64,000 nt of DNA from Vitis vinifera (Eukaryota; Streptophyta; Magnoliopsida; Vitales; Vitaceae). The notes under the pieces are model-generated. The model did no database searches. It was not told the DNA's origin and was given only the letters and a program-made list of their open reading frames with translations. Of the stretch, positions 1 to 11,943 are shown piece after piece (within the stretch, counting starts at the first letter, position 1; every line of letters starts with the position of its first letter). The translations under genes were made by a program, and so were the position numbers. The stretch is taken from NCBI RefSeq assembly GCF_030704535.1, contig NC_081811.1, positions 1,251,501 through 1,315,500 on the forward strand. Reading direction: 5' to 3'.

Positions 1-175
1 ATTTGGTTCACTAATTGAAACATCTTAACAACCATATCCTGCAACTTGTAGGATTAATTGAAAGCACCCTGTCCTTCAATCAAAGTTTGACACATCAGCC
101 TTGACTTGTCACTATTTTATTTTAATAATTGATTTTAAGAAATATATAAAATTTATTTGAAATATTCTAGACGTT
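1..175. repeat. Left copy of a segmental-duplication flank
   Basis: This stretch matches 22337-22505 almost base for base, with a few small indels. It is the leftmost visible part of a duplicated block that also contains the sulfate transporter gene. The window starts inside it, so the true left edge of the duplication is not seen. It has no coding content. Confidence 0.85.
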
Positions 176-1600
176 AAAAGGCATTGTCAAGCCTTTCATG
201 TTTGACCCAAACACCTTTCTAACCAAATGGGTGGGTGATCCAAGAGCCTTTCTTTGTGGGTGGGTCCACATGTTTTGGGTCAATTCTAAATTAATTGTAT
301 TATTTCCAGTTTGGTAACTACAATTATTGGAACATCTGTTTTTTGGAAACAATGGAAACACACAAAGTGTTTTTCATCTCTAATTGGCTTCCTCTACTTT
401 TGGTGAATCACCTTTGGACAAGTGGACATCCACTGCCTTGCTGATCTGGTCTTTGAATCTTCAAAATCATGTGCCCTTTTGCTAATTCTGTCCACCCACA
501 ACATTTTGAAACGTTTTTGTAAAATTAGTCTAATCCATTAATAATCCAATCATATAATCATATAATGCAATGAATCTTTTCATGGCCATTGTCTCGTGAT
601 ATCTTTGTTATCATTTTTTCTTCTATCTTATACGTAGTGCTTGAAATTTTTGATATCTTCATTATCATCTTTTCCTCTATTTTATATGTCGTGCTTGAAA
701 TTTTTTTGATAAAACTCGTGTCACAAAAAACATTTGTGGAAGTTTACTGTAATGTTATCATGACTAATCGAGAATTATTTTATTAATAGCTCAAAAAATA
801 TTTTAAAAACGTGAAAAATGTTTTTCCATACTTAGTATTTACACCCTAAATCTTGAGTTTTTACCTCATCGAATTTCTTCCAATTTTCTTGTATACCATT
901 TTATGAGTTTTATAAAAATAATTATATTAAATGGATAATTTTAATTATTTCTCCAATTCCTTTTGCACAAACATAAAAAAATATAGTTAGGGAATATCAA
1001 TCATTCTTAGGTACAAACTACTAGGGTAATAATTTCAATTAGGTCAAGGAAAATGATTTAGGATTGCTTTGACATTATATTACTAGTGAAAAAAAATAAC
1101 CTTTTACCAAACTTCTAACCTCTTGGATTTATCAAAGTCATTATATCAACATTTGCTCAATTTTGTAATAAAGAGATGACGGGACTTTTATTTTTTAGTT
1201 GAAGAGAAAAAGTCAAAAGGTTCAATTTAATTATATTTTAATTGATATCAACATATTAATTTTAACTGAATAAAAAAATTAAATATTTTGACATTTTTTT
1301 ATTCAATCAAGAAAACAAACACCATTTAATATTTAATTAAATTCATTTAAAACTATAAATAAAGAAAAAAAAAAGTGATACTAAGATATCAATAAAAATG
1401 TTTTGGGTCAAAGAATAAAATTAGCATTGAGTGATTGATTTGCATTTTTGCATCTTGGAATAGGGTAGATGGCAAAATAGTTAGGACACTAGTCCTACAA
1501 ACTAAAGTATACTAGTGAAGTAGCACCAATTTGGGAAGAACTCAAAGCTAGAACTGGCCAGAAATTTGAACACCACCAAACTCATGTGGGGCCCTTTGCC
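176..1600. other. AT-rich upstream region of SULTR-A, no gene seen
   Basis: No credible exon is visible. The stretch is mostly A/T runs, with one short tandem duplication at 598-705. It is not recognisably similar to the DNA in the same place upstream of SULTR-B, although the flank on its left and the gene on its right are. It presumably contains the distal promoter of SULTR-A. Confidence 0.6.
598..705. repeat. Tandem duplication, two 54-bp units
   Basis: Two imperfect units begin GATATC at 598 and 652. Because the period is a multiple of three, an open frame runs through both and gives a repeated hydrophobic 18-residue pattern. The frame has no other sign of being a gene. Confidence 0.75.
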
Positions 1601-1614
1601 CACTAAACAACTCC

Positions 1615-1623
1615 TTTATAAAT
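1615..1623 (+). promoter_or_regulatory. Probable TATA box of SULTR-A
   Basis: The sequence TTTATAAAT lies about 230 bp before the chosen ATG. Transcription would be expected to start near 1645-1655, giving a CT- and ACC-rich leader of roughly 200 nt. SULTR-B uses a different, unrelated TATA sequence. Confidence 0.5.
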
Positions 1624-1762
1624 CATGGCCACCCCTCCCTCAGTCTCAGCTCAAACCCACCACCCTCCTCCACCACCATTACCATTACCACCACCACCAC
1701 CACCGTCACCACCACTGCCGGTGGCAAGATCCACCTCTGAATTTAGTATCAAAACCAGCCCT

Positions 1763-1802
1763 AAACACTCTCATTGCACGACATATATTTATCTGAGTGT
1801 TT
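1763..1802 (+). other. Inverted repeat in the SULTR-A 5' leader
   Basis: AAACACTC (1763-1770) and GAGTGTTT (1795-1802) are perfect inverted repeats 24 nt apart, 45 nt before the start codon. They could form a leader hairpin. In SULTR-B the right arm reads AAGTGTTT (25673-25680), so the loop-proximal pair is lost. The function is unknown. Confidence 0.4.
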
Positions 1803-1847
1803 GTTTGTTAGAAAACTGTGATTCCTTGGTGTAATATTTTTGGAGGT

Positions 1848-4800
1848 ATGAGCATGGGAAACGGTGACTACAAGTACCCGGCGACGGGAGTGGAGTGTGC
1901 CCATCGTGTGGCGGTTCCACCGCCGCAACCCTTCACGAAATCGCTCAAGACGTCTCTGAAAGAGACCTTCTTCCCCGATGACCCGCTTCGGCAATTCAAG
2001 AACCAGCCTGCTTCGAGGAAATTCATACTGGGACTTCAGTACTTTTTTCCCATCCTCGAATGGGGTCCTCGCTACAGCTTCCAGTTCTTGAAGGCCGACC
2101 TGATTTCCGGCATCACCATCGCCAGCCTCGCCATCCCTCAGGGGATCAGCTACGCCAAACTCGCCAATCTACCGCCAATTCTCGGGCTATGTGAGTGTCA
2201 CAGATTTTGATTCCAATTCAATCTTAACATCCTTTTCACAGTTTTGGATAATGGGTATGTCCTGAAATGCAGATTCGAGCTTCGTTCCGCCGCTGGTTTA
2301 TGCTATGATGGGGAGCTCCAGAGACTTGGCGGTGGGGACAGTAGCGGTTGGATCGCTTCTGATAGCTTCCATGCTGGGGAATGAAGTGAAGGCCAATGAA
2401 CATCCCCAGACTTATCTTCACCTCGCTTTCCTAGCCACATTCTTTGCTGGAGTTTTTCAAGTTTCGCTTGGCCTTCTGAGGTGATGACTCTCCATATCTC
2501 TCCGAGTATTTTTTTTGGATTTTTGCATGATTAAATTATAATAGCAATTGTCTTCTTTCATATATGGTTGGCCTACCATAAACTTGAGTTGAAAACATTA
2601 ACAGAAGTGGGGTGTGGTGAATGGCAGGCTAGGGTTTGTGGTCGATTTTCTGTCGCATGCAACCATAGTGGGGTTCATGGGAGGAGCTGCAACAGTTGTG
2701 TGTCTGCAACAGCTGAAAGGGATTCTGGGTCTCGACCATTTCACCCATGGCACCGATATCGTCTCTGTCATGCGTTCTGTCTTCACCCAAACACACCAGG
2801 TTTTTCCTTCTTCCCTTCCCCACCTGCTCAATCACCCATTTCTCAAAAACACTTATAATATATTAATATTACACTTTTCCATAGGCTTTTATAAGATAAT
2901 ACTGTACACACATCCATCTCTCTCTCTCTAAATGCTAAGTTACACCATACTTAGAATCCGATAAAGATTTCAACTTTGGGTAAAAAAAAAATCTGGATAT
3001 AAAGTAATGAGATGATTTATTAAAAAATATAAAGTAATCAAATCTGCACTACGGGGACCATAATGAGATCATTAACAAGATATGACATACTAAAATCTTC
3101 ATGATAATATGATAATTATCGAGTAATAATTATTAATACTACATGTCTTTTGATTATGGTTTTCATTAGAATTACCAATAGTGATTAGTATTTTTGTTGT
3201 AGCATTGGTTGGCAGTAATTGATTAGTGGATAATATTCTCCAGCTTTAATATGTGATAGTGATGGTTCATTGCAGTGGAGATGGGAAAGTGGAGTGCTTG
3301 GATGTTGTTTCCTTTTCTTCCTCATGCTTACAAAATACTTCGTAAGTAAACCCCCAACCCATATATAACTCACTCTTGAATTTCATACTATTATGGTTAC
3401 AAGTTACAACCATCCTTTCAAGTAGCCAATTAGTCAAGTATGATCACTCTAAGTAAAGGGTTAATTATTAAACAAAACAAAAAGAATGTTTAACAAATAG
3501 GGGTTGTTGTCCTTCCATGACTTCCATCAACTTCTTGCCTTTTTAAATTATTATTAATTTTTCTTGGTAAATCATGAAATGTTATTTCAACCCCGACCTG
3601 CTCCCACTTATTCCACTTGGTGGAATCTTTTTGCTGCTTTCTAGGTTGATAAGAAAGAATTTACCCAGTCAAAGATAATTATCTTGGAGGACCTTTTTCT
3701 TCTTTTAAGAGATTTTTTTTTTTTTTTTTTTGCCAAAGGAGAAGTGTTTTTCCAAAAGGGTATTTTAATTAGCATTTGCTTTCATTAAAAAAAAAATCAA
3801 ATTGTTGACCAAGTAAAATATTAATCTTGCATTTTTTTTTACTTGACTAATTGGCCATTATGCTTTATAATAAAAAAATATTATTAGTTGAAATAAATTA
3901 TTATTATTATTATTATTATTGAAATGAATTCTTTTAAGAAAAACCATTCATAGGACATTGATTAGAAATGAGAATAGATTGAAAAAACTTGTCTTTATAA
4001 GATTAAATTCTATTTTTTTTAAAGATTATTTGATTAAAAGGATTAATGAAAATCCAATTTTTAAAATTTAATCATTTATTATTTTGTCTGATAAAAATAC
4101 CATAATTATTTTTTTTGTAAAATTAATTTTTTTTTGAAAATTTATATGTAAATAATTAAAATGATAAAGGGTATTTATGTCTCATTTTTCAAGTAAAAAT
4201 ATGGGAAGAATTAGATTCAGGATTATTTCATCTTTTAACTAAATATTTCCTTTTTTTTTTGTTTAAATTACTTGATTTTTTTTGTTGTAGAGCAAGAGGA
4301 GACCCAAGTTCTTTTGGGTATCAGCAATGGCACCATTGACGTCAGTGATATTAGGAAGTCTTCTCGTTTATCTCACCCACGCTGAGAGACACGGTGTCCA
4401 AGTGGTGAGCATTCCTATGTCACCCATCATATCATTTATCAGTCTCTATCTCTCATCCAAAAAAAATAAAAGCAACCGTGACCCACCAATCCTGACCGTC
4501 CAATAATGCTAGTTGGACCACCATAAATCAAATCTACTGTGGGTTCCACTACTTGGACAACTCTGATTGGTGGGTCACCCTCATTTTTGTCACTTTCTTG
4601 CCGCTATGATTTCAATTATGTGCAGGCTCTGATCTGGTGTCTATCGTTGTGATTATTCTCAGATTGGAAACTTGAAGAAAGGTCTCAATCCACCCTCCCT
4701 CAGCGACCTACCTTTTGGATCCCCGTATCTTTCGACTGCCATTAAAATCGGCATCATTATTGGCATCATCGCATTGGCAGTATGTTTCGTTTCGTAAAAA

Positions 4801-7079
4801 ATTACATAACATATCATTGTTATATATCATATATTAATTTGTAGTATTTTTTAATATAAGATATAATAATAATTGTATCGGTTTTAATTTAGGGCTTTAG
4901 TGAATTTTTTAACCAATTTTAAAACAACCCGATCTATGTATATTATAACATATAGAATCCCATAGGACATGAAAACGTGCAAGCAACAAGGGCGTGCCCC
5001 CAATTGGCCACACTTGACTAGATGAGTTTGATTGGTGAATATGAAGTGGGGTTTTGTCACCTAATGGTCGCTAGACTTGAGCGCTAGAGGCCAATTCAAT
5101 TTCACGGGTGACCTTAGCTTTAGGGTTCATATGAATATAGATATATACAGCTAAATGGTGGTTACTTGGACTCTTTAGGTACCCACTTGGTCTGACCGTA
5201 TCAGGCTCTTTGTGGTAACAGCTGCATGTGAGTAGGTGAATCATGGAATCTGGGTGGGTTAACATTTCGTACATTGTTGGGTGCATTGCTGCTACCCAAA
5301 TAATGCTAATGTACCCAGATGAAACTTTCTGTTTATGGGTCAGGCTTGGTCGGAGCCTCGAAAGAAAAGTTTTCCGGATTTTTGTATTATCTGAATTGTT
5401 TTTTCAACAGATATTATAAACGAGCTTTAATCGATGATGATGCTGAATAATGCAGGAAGGAATAGCAGTGGGGAGAAGCTTTGCCATGTTTAAGAACTAC
5501 CATATTGATGGGAACAAAGAGATGATTGCTTTTGGGATGATGAACATTGCCGGTTCTTGCACTTCTTGCTATCTCACCACTGGTATAACTTGGCCTTTTC
5601 CCAATTATTAAGTCTGTCAGGAAAGCAAATAACAAGAATTAAGCATAGTTTGGGGATGAAATTGCAGGGCCTTTTTCGAGATCAGCAGTGAACTTCAATG
5701 CAGGGTGCAAGACAGCAGTGTCAAACATTGTGATGGCAATGGCAGTGATGATCACACTGTTGTTCCTCACACCACTGTTCCATTACACTCCCCTAGTGGT
5801 GCTGTCCTCCATTATCATAGCTGCAATGCTTGGCCTCATAGACTATGATGCAGCCATCCATCTCTGGAAGGTGGACAAATTCGACTTCATAGTCTGCATA
5901 GCCGCATACATTGGCGTGGTGTTTGGCAGCGTGGAGATCGGCCTAGTCCTAGCCGTATGACTCCGTACCATTTACTTAACTTGTCTTACTTTTGGAGTAT
6001 CTGATTTTAGCAAACATTTTTAATCTTTCTTGTTAAAAATATTAAAAACACTTCTTAAAATTGGGTTCTTACTCAACCTCACATTTGAATCAATTCTAAT
6101 AACTTCTACTCACTCAGCCTTACATTTGTCCCCAAATGCAGGTGGCCATATCTCTTCTCAGGATGGTTCTCTTTGTGGCCAGGCCAAGGACTACGGTGCT
6201 TGGGAACATCCCCAACTCCAAGATATACAGAAGTGTTGACCAATACCCAGCTGCAAGCACAGTTCCAGGAGTTCTCATACTTGAGATTGATGCCCCCATT
6301 TACTTCGCCAATGCAGGCTACTTGAGAGAAAGGTATGATATATATATATATAGACATTCACAAGGAGAGTGGAATAACCCGCTCCAAACTGTTTAGTTAT
6401 TATTATCCACTTTCAGTTCAAACGGCTCTCATGACTTCAAAATTTCTACGACCAATCAAACCCTCACAATAGGATTGGAGATCAGGTCTAAAACTATTTC
6501 CAATAAAACTCTTCAAATCATGTAGATATTGTCCACTCTATACCTAGGAATTATGACTTTAAAATACATCTATTTGGTTAAGAAAAATTCATAAATATCA
6601 TAAAGAGTTTCCATAGAAGTACTGACAAGGGGACTGGCTTTTCCCGTTGTTAGGATATCGAGATGGATCGATGAGGAGGAAGACAAGCTGAAGGCAGCTG
6701 GAGAATCCAGTTTACAGTATGTTATACTTGACATGGGGGCTGTTGGTAACATCGACACAAGTGGGATTAGCATGCTTGAGGAGGTGAAGAAGAGCATGGA
6801 AAGAAGCGGGCTCAAGGTAATTCATTACTTAATTAACCTAAATCTTCAAATTCCATCCAAGAACACAAGGCAAAACTAACACTAATTTCGGGTTTTTCAC
6901 AGCTTGTACTAGCGAATCCAGGAGGGGAAGTGATGAAGAAGATGAACAAGTCCAAGTTTATAGAGGTATTAGGGCAGGAGTGGATATATCTGACAGTGGG
7001 GGAGGCTGTGGGAGCATGCAACTTCATGCTTCATACATGCAAGCCAAAAGCTATGACTGATGATTCAAGCATGGTTTGA
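1848..7079 (+). CDS. SULTR3;1-like: SULTR-A: SULTR3;1-like sulfate transporter, intact
   Basis: This is a SulP/SLC26-family anion transporter with a membrane domain and a C-terminal STAS domain. Arabidopsis SULTR3 proteins have been reported in the chloroplast envelope. Exons: 1848-2190, 2273-2480, 2628-2799, 3276-3341, 4291-4404, 4663-4779, 5456-5582, 5668-5954, 6142-6332, 6654-6816, 6903-7079. They total 1965 bp (654 residues), close to the ~658 of Arabidopsis SULTR3;1, with every junction in phase. Visible landmarks are the N-terminal FPDDPLRQFKNQ block, the helix-1 motif PQGISYAKLANLPP (Gln98, Tyr102), FSRSAVN (Ser386, Arg387) and the STAS core ILDMGAVGNIDTSG (Asp568). A second in-frame ATG at 1854 is an alternative start that would shorten the protein by two residues. 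The poly(A) signal AATAAA is at 7324. Family assignment is firm; the exact SULTR3 subtype is by similarity. The substrate could also be another anion, as SULTR3;4 relatives carry phosphate. Confidence 0.92.
2800..3275 (+). other. SULTR-A intron 3, with ~280 bp not in SULTR-B
   Basis: The intron is 476 bp here and 198 bp in SULTR-B. The extra DNA lies in the middle (about 2940-3220) and is AT-rich. I saw no terminal repeats that would name it as a transposon, so it could equally be a deletion in SULTR-B. Confidence 0.6.
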
Positions 7080-7323
7080 GTTAATAGAGATCAGTGGAGA
7101 AGGAGAAACACCCCAAGAATTTGGAATAATAACTTATCAAATATAGCTCATAAAGTTGTACCAAGTTGGTGAAAGTTGGAGGTTTTTTCTCCTTCCAACT
7201 TTAGGGTTTTCAAGTAATTGTAATGTATATGGATGTAATACAGAAGATCAGTAGATATGGAAAGTAGCATTTTGGGCTTGTGTGGAGAATGTCACTGGGC
7301 TATGCTTTCCTCATCCCCATCTA

Positions 7324-7329
7324 AATAAA
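7324..7329 (+). terminator. Poly(A) signal of SULTR-A
   Basis: AATAAA lies about 245 bp after the stop codon. Similarity to the SULTR-B downstream region continues to about 7350 and then stops, which fits a 3' UTR end near here. The equivalent signal in SULTR-B is at 31586. Confidence 0.6.
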
Positions 7330-7510
7330 TTGTAAGTTTTCTAAGATTTGTGTTATGGAAAAATCAATCATACCAAATTAGTACTCATCAAGCTTTTAAT
7401 TTGGATAGTTTAAACAAGGATATAAACAAATGGAATAAGTTACAAACAATTGTGAATAAGATATATAAAACAATGGGTCAAAGTCTAAGACAATGAGATT
7501 AAGGTATAAG

Positions 7511-8919
7511 TGTTGGGAACCTCGCATTACTCCGTTCCCTATCCCTAGATCTCATTGGGTGTATGCAACTATTCTTAAGGCTCTTTAGATCTAACATAAT
7601 GGAAACATATGACCATAAAAACCATATTAAGATAAAAGATCTAGAGAAAAAAGTGTCCATACCTATGATATGGATGTTCTCATATCAAAATTCATCTAAT
7701 GAAGAACATGCTTATAAAATCTAAAGATCTTGTACACCCAAGATTTTCTACTCGATGACTCATACACTTAGCACTCCAAAGTGTGGGCAATGGAAGAGAA
7801 GAGTTTTGGGTCTCTCTCTAAAGGTGGAAGAAGACTAACTGAAAGTCGAAATTCTAACCCATAAAGGAATATTTATAAGGTTACTCATTGGGCTTAAGTC
7901 ACTTAAGCCCATTAAGACTCAAGTAATTTAATGTAGTTTAAAACGAGTCATAATTTATTAATTAACCACATAAGATCATCTAATTAAATAGTTAACCCAA
8001 ACTAGAAACTTTGTTTATTATCACCTATGCAATCTTACGCAATTACTAAAAAACCCCTATACACAAGAATGAACCTAGAGTCAATCCAGCCCTCATAAAC
8101 CATGTCATCATGGTATATGAACTCAAAGCGGGGACCATTGGGACCCATAGGAATATTGTCTCCCTTATAATCCAATTATGAAATTGATTTAATATTCTAC
8201 TAAAGAGAATCAATTGCACTCCAATACCCTATGTAAATAACAATGAGATAAAGTTTGGGTCAATGACCTGCTATTCACTGCATGCAGACTCCTTATGAAC
8301 TGGTGTACATAATCTAACAAAACAGTACTATCACTTATCAAGATTACCTCTCAAATATTTAAGTTACAAATCTCACTTATTATATGATGAACTAACATAC
8401 TCTAACTCCAATGACCATAAGTCAAATTTCACTAAAAGAATTACTATGACCACAAATTTTATAATCACATATCCTTTTAGATCACGTAAGGGGACACACT
8501 ATTTCAATCCCATGAGATATCATTCTCTCAAGATTGAGAGTCCATATAGTATAGTAGCTTAGTAAATCATAACAATTGATAGTCTTGAATCATGATTCAC
8601 CGGAAGTCATGTCTAGTGTACATCACATACACTAATGCACTTATCATGGGAAAATCATCCCAACGACCAAGATAAGTCATTCCTCCAATTAAGAGGTGGT
8701 GTACTACAATTTCTAGTGGAGTGTTCAAGTCTATAAACCGGTTGTGGACAACTTATCTACTTACAAGGAACTTATGACTTGTATCTTTTATATAACTCCT
8801 AATGCATCCAAGTCATGTACAATATAAGAGACATGAGTTGAATGTTCAAATCAATGTCAATACACCAAAATGATAGAAAATGGACATCATGTTTTAATTT
8901 TAGGAACTCAATCCCAACA
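7511..8919 (-). mobile_element. Probable solo LTR, 1409 bp
   Basis: The stretch begins TGTTGGGA and ends TCCCAACA, a perfect 8-bp terminal inverted repeat with the TG...CA ends of plant LTRs. The flanking five bases are ATAAG on the left and ATAAA on the right, a near-match target duplication. No gag or pol coding sequence is inside. Read on the minus strand it resembles LTRs common in grape-like genomes, with a TATA-like stretch, so minus is the likelier orientation. It lies in DNA absent from the SULTR-B side of the duplication. Confidence 0.62.
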
Positions 8920-9540
8920 ATAAAATAATGAGATCATATATAAGGTGCCAAAATAATGAGATTTGGGTATATGTGGATTATGCTCTACTTGCATATCTAG
9001 CATCACTTGATTAATAATGTCTTTTATTAGTTTATTGTCTATAAAGGTACTATACATTCATATATAATACAAAAGTTTCTAACCCATTATCTATGTTTCT
9101 AATTATTTTTCAAGATGCTATAAAAAAAAAATGAAAATGTCTTAAATTTGTTATAAAAAAATCACTTTATTTTCAAAATAAAAAATCTCAAAAAATTATT
9201 TTCAATGAAAAATTCTTAAATTTGTTTTTTTAATTAAATAATTTTCAAACAAACCCAAAATAGTAGTAAAAGTATATTTTGCTTTTTATAAAAATAAATT
9301 TTTTATTTTTATTCTCGTTTTAAAAAGTAATCTAAGTAAAAATAAGCAAGATGAAATGAAATAAATTTATCATTTTCATTCTCTATTTTAACATTCCAAA
9401 CATACCGAATATGGATATTTCTTTTTTCAAAGGAAATAAATTATCTATGAAACTAATTCTTCAATTTGTTTCTCTAAATAATGATGACGGACAATATAAT
9501 TTTATACTAAGTTCAAAAATATTTATTATTTTGAAAATTT
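8920..9540. other. AT-rich intergenic DNA
   Basis: No open frame, terminal repeat or known motif was recognised. Most of it is A/T homopolymer-like sequence between the solo LTR and the ALP1-like promoter. Confidence 0.5.
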
Positions 9541-9560
9541 GGAGAGTGAATCCACTCTCC
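9541..9560. other. Perfect 8-bp hairpin
   Basis: GGAGAGTG and CACTCTCC are separated by four bases (AATC). It sits about 280 bp before the ALP1-like start codon. It may be chance or the end of a small inverted-repeat element. Confidence 0.35.
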
Positions 9561-9593
9561 TCCAAAATATCATCTACAAGGTGATACCAAATT

Positions 9594-9700
9594 GGGCTTC
9601 CTAAAGCCCAAGCTCAAACCTAACTATCAAAGGACTGGTCTAATGGCCAAAACCCATCAGTAGTTGTGGTTGGACTTGGACTTGGGCCCGACCCCATTTA
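9594..9700 (+). promoter_or_regulatory. Proximal promoter of the ALP1-like gene with TGGGCY sites
   Basis: TTGGGCTT, AGCCCAAG and CTTGGGCCCG occur within about 100 bp, 150-250 bp before the ATG. TGGGCY (site II) elements bound by TCP factors are typical of housekeeping plant promoters. No clear TATA box was seen. The assignment is by motif only. Confidence 0.4.
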
Positions 9701-9839
9701 AATTTCGGAATATTTTTCTCGGGAAACGAACATTTCCCGACGAAAAGAACTCCAGCTCTCGTTACTTCAGATTCTTGCAACTGGCATTTGTGCAAAATTT
9801 TCCCCCAAACCAAACAGTGGAAAATCCCTCTTCTGCTCG

Positions 9840-11943
9840 ATGGCTCCTCCCAAGAAATCCAAAAAAGCCAAACGAGAATCGAAGAAATCGAAGAAATGCA
9901 AAAGCATGAGCGTAGTTCCAATAGAGCCCAGAGCCACTGAATCTGACTGGTGGGACAGTTTCTGGCAAAAGAACTCTCCAATCCCAGGTTTTATTTTTGG
10001 TTCCGTAACACACCACCCTCCAATTGCTTCGAATTTGATATGGGAAAATTTTCAAATTTGTGAAATCAGCTCCAAGGGTATTCGCATTATTAGGTTATTT
10101 TTGGTTGTTAGAGCTTTGATTTTAGTCTCCTTGACACTGATTGTGTTTTTTTTTTTTTTTCTCTGTTTTATAGCGCAAAGCCCTTGTTTTGTTTGGTTTC
10201 TTAGAAAATGCTGGAAAAGAAGAGAAATTGCTCTTTTGAAATTCATATTTTTGGGTGTTTGGGAGCGTAGAAAAAAAAAAACAATGCTCCGTTCAGTTGA
10301 GCTTTATTTCAATTAATTTGACTTAGTTTGGGTGAATTTTCATGTTGTTTTCTCTTCTTTTCATGGAAAATCGTTCCTTGGAGGTACTATGAGCATGCGA
10401 TTCACCTCCTTTTCTTTTCCTCAGTTTTCTCAGCAACAAAGTGGAGGGATGAATGCAATCCGTTCAAGAATGCTAGTGTGATGAAGATTTTTTATACAGT
10501 CAGTGATTGTAATTTTAATGATTGACAACATTCTGTATGTTGTTAGCAAACATCATGAGTTGGAAATGTTGAAGTTTACTTAATTTAAATCACCAAATTA
10601 TGTAGAAATTGGGTGTACAAGTTCACAAATTCAGAAAATTGGGCAAATTTTGGAAAATCTTGGTTAAAATACCAGATAAGTCAGCCGTTAAATGTATGCT
10701 ATTTAGCTGGGATGAGAATTTGAATGAATAATCTAGATATGTGGTTAAAAAGTACGTGAAATTTAGCTTAATAATTCAAATTTTTGAAAGGTTTTGGCTG
10801 TAAAGAGCTGGTTGAGAATTTGGTTTACTCTAGCCCAGGAATCAAAACCTTTTATTTAAATCTTGTTTATATAATCACTGACTTGCAGGTTCAGCCATAC
10901 CCACCGACGAGGCAGAAGGATTCAAATTCTTCTTCAGGGTGTCAAAGAAGACATTTGACTACATCTGTTCACTTGTAAGACAGGATCTTGTGTCAAGGCC
11001 GCCATCGGGTCTCATCAACATTGAGGGAAGGCTTCTTAGTGTGGAGAAACAAGTTGCAATTGCCCTGAGAAGGTTGGCATCCGGTGAGTCCCAAGTCTCT
11101 GTTGGAGCTGCCTTTGGCGTTGGCCAGTCCACTGTTTCTCAGGTGACTTGGAGGTTCATTGAAGCAGTGGAAGAACGAGCTAAGCACCATCTCAGGTGGC
11201 CTGATTTCAATAGAATGGAGGAAATCAAGTCCAAGTTTGAAACATCATATGGATTGTCCAATTGTTGTGGAGCCATTGATGCAACTCACATCATTATGAC
11301 CCTTCCCGCCGTTCAAACTTCAGATGATTGGTGCGACCAAGAGAATAATTACAGCATGTTCTTGCAGGGAGTTGTTGACGATGAGATGAGATTTCTAGAT
11401 ATTGTGACGGGTTGGCCTGGAGGCATGACTGTGTCTAGACTCTTGAAGTGTACAGGATTTTATAGAAACTGCGAGGCTGGTGAGCGCTTGAATGGGAACG
11501 TCAGAATTTTATCTGAAGGGGCGGAGATCAGAGAATATGTTGTAGGTGGGGTTGGCTATCCTCTCCTTCCATGGCTCATAACTCCTTGTGAGTATAATGA
11601 CATCCCATCCTCCATGTCGGGTTTCAAGACAAACCATGAGGCTGCACGGTCGCTTGCAGTGAGGGCATTCTCACAGTTGAAGGGCACTTGGAGGATCCTT
11701 AGTAAAGTTATGTGGAGACCTGATAAACGGAAACTCCCAAGTATTATCTTGGTCTGTTGTCTGCTTCACAATATTATCATTGACAGTAAAGATAAATTGC
11801 AACCAGATGTTGCTTTGTCTAGCCATCATGACCCAGGTTATGGACAACAATGCTGTAAGCAAGTTGATCCATTGGGAAAAGCCATGAGAGAAAACATAGC
11901 CAAACACTTGCAGCATGGCAAAGAGAAGGCTCCATCAAATTGA
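9840..11943 (+). CDS. ALP1-like: ALP1-like protein, domesticated Harbinger transposase
   Basis: Two exons, 9840-9987 and 10889-11943, join in phase to give 400 residues, close to Arabidopsis ALP1 (~396). ALP1 descends from a PIF/Harbinger transposase and, in Arabidopsis, associates with Polycomb repressive complex 2. Visible parts are a Lys-rich N-terminus, then an SDWWD motif as in ALP1, a helix-turn-helix-like block (QSTVSQVTWRF) and a DDE-4 nuclease-fold region starting NCCGAIDATHI. The first catalytic Asp is kept. The second (usual GWPGS-HD) reads GWPGGMTVS, and the third (usual IER-F) reads AVRAFS, so cleavage activity is unlikely. The C-terminal VCCLLHNIIID block is typical of the family. 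No terminal inverted repeats were seen around it. It could instead be a young decayed transposase, but the single intron and full length favour a host gene. Confidence 0.85.

Noticed and set aside
1625-1834. 69-codon Pro-rich frame just before the SULTR-A start
   Set aside because: Its ATG lies at the TATA box, upstream of the expected transcription start. The residues come from CCA/CCT repeats in the leader, and the frame is not kept in SULTR-B.
2598-2835. Antisense open frames in exon 3 of the SULTR genes (also at 26450-26699)
   Set aside because: They are shadows of the coding strand; the sense exon is conserved and correctly spliced.
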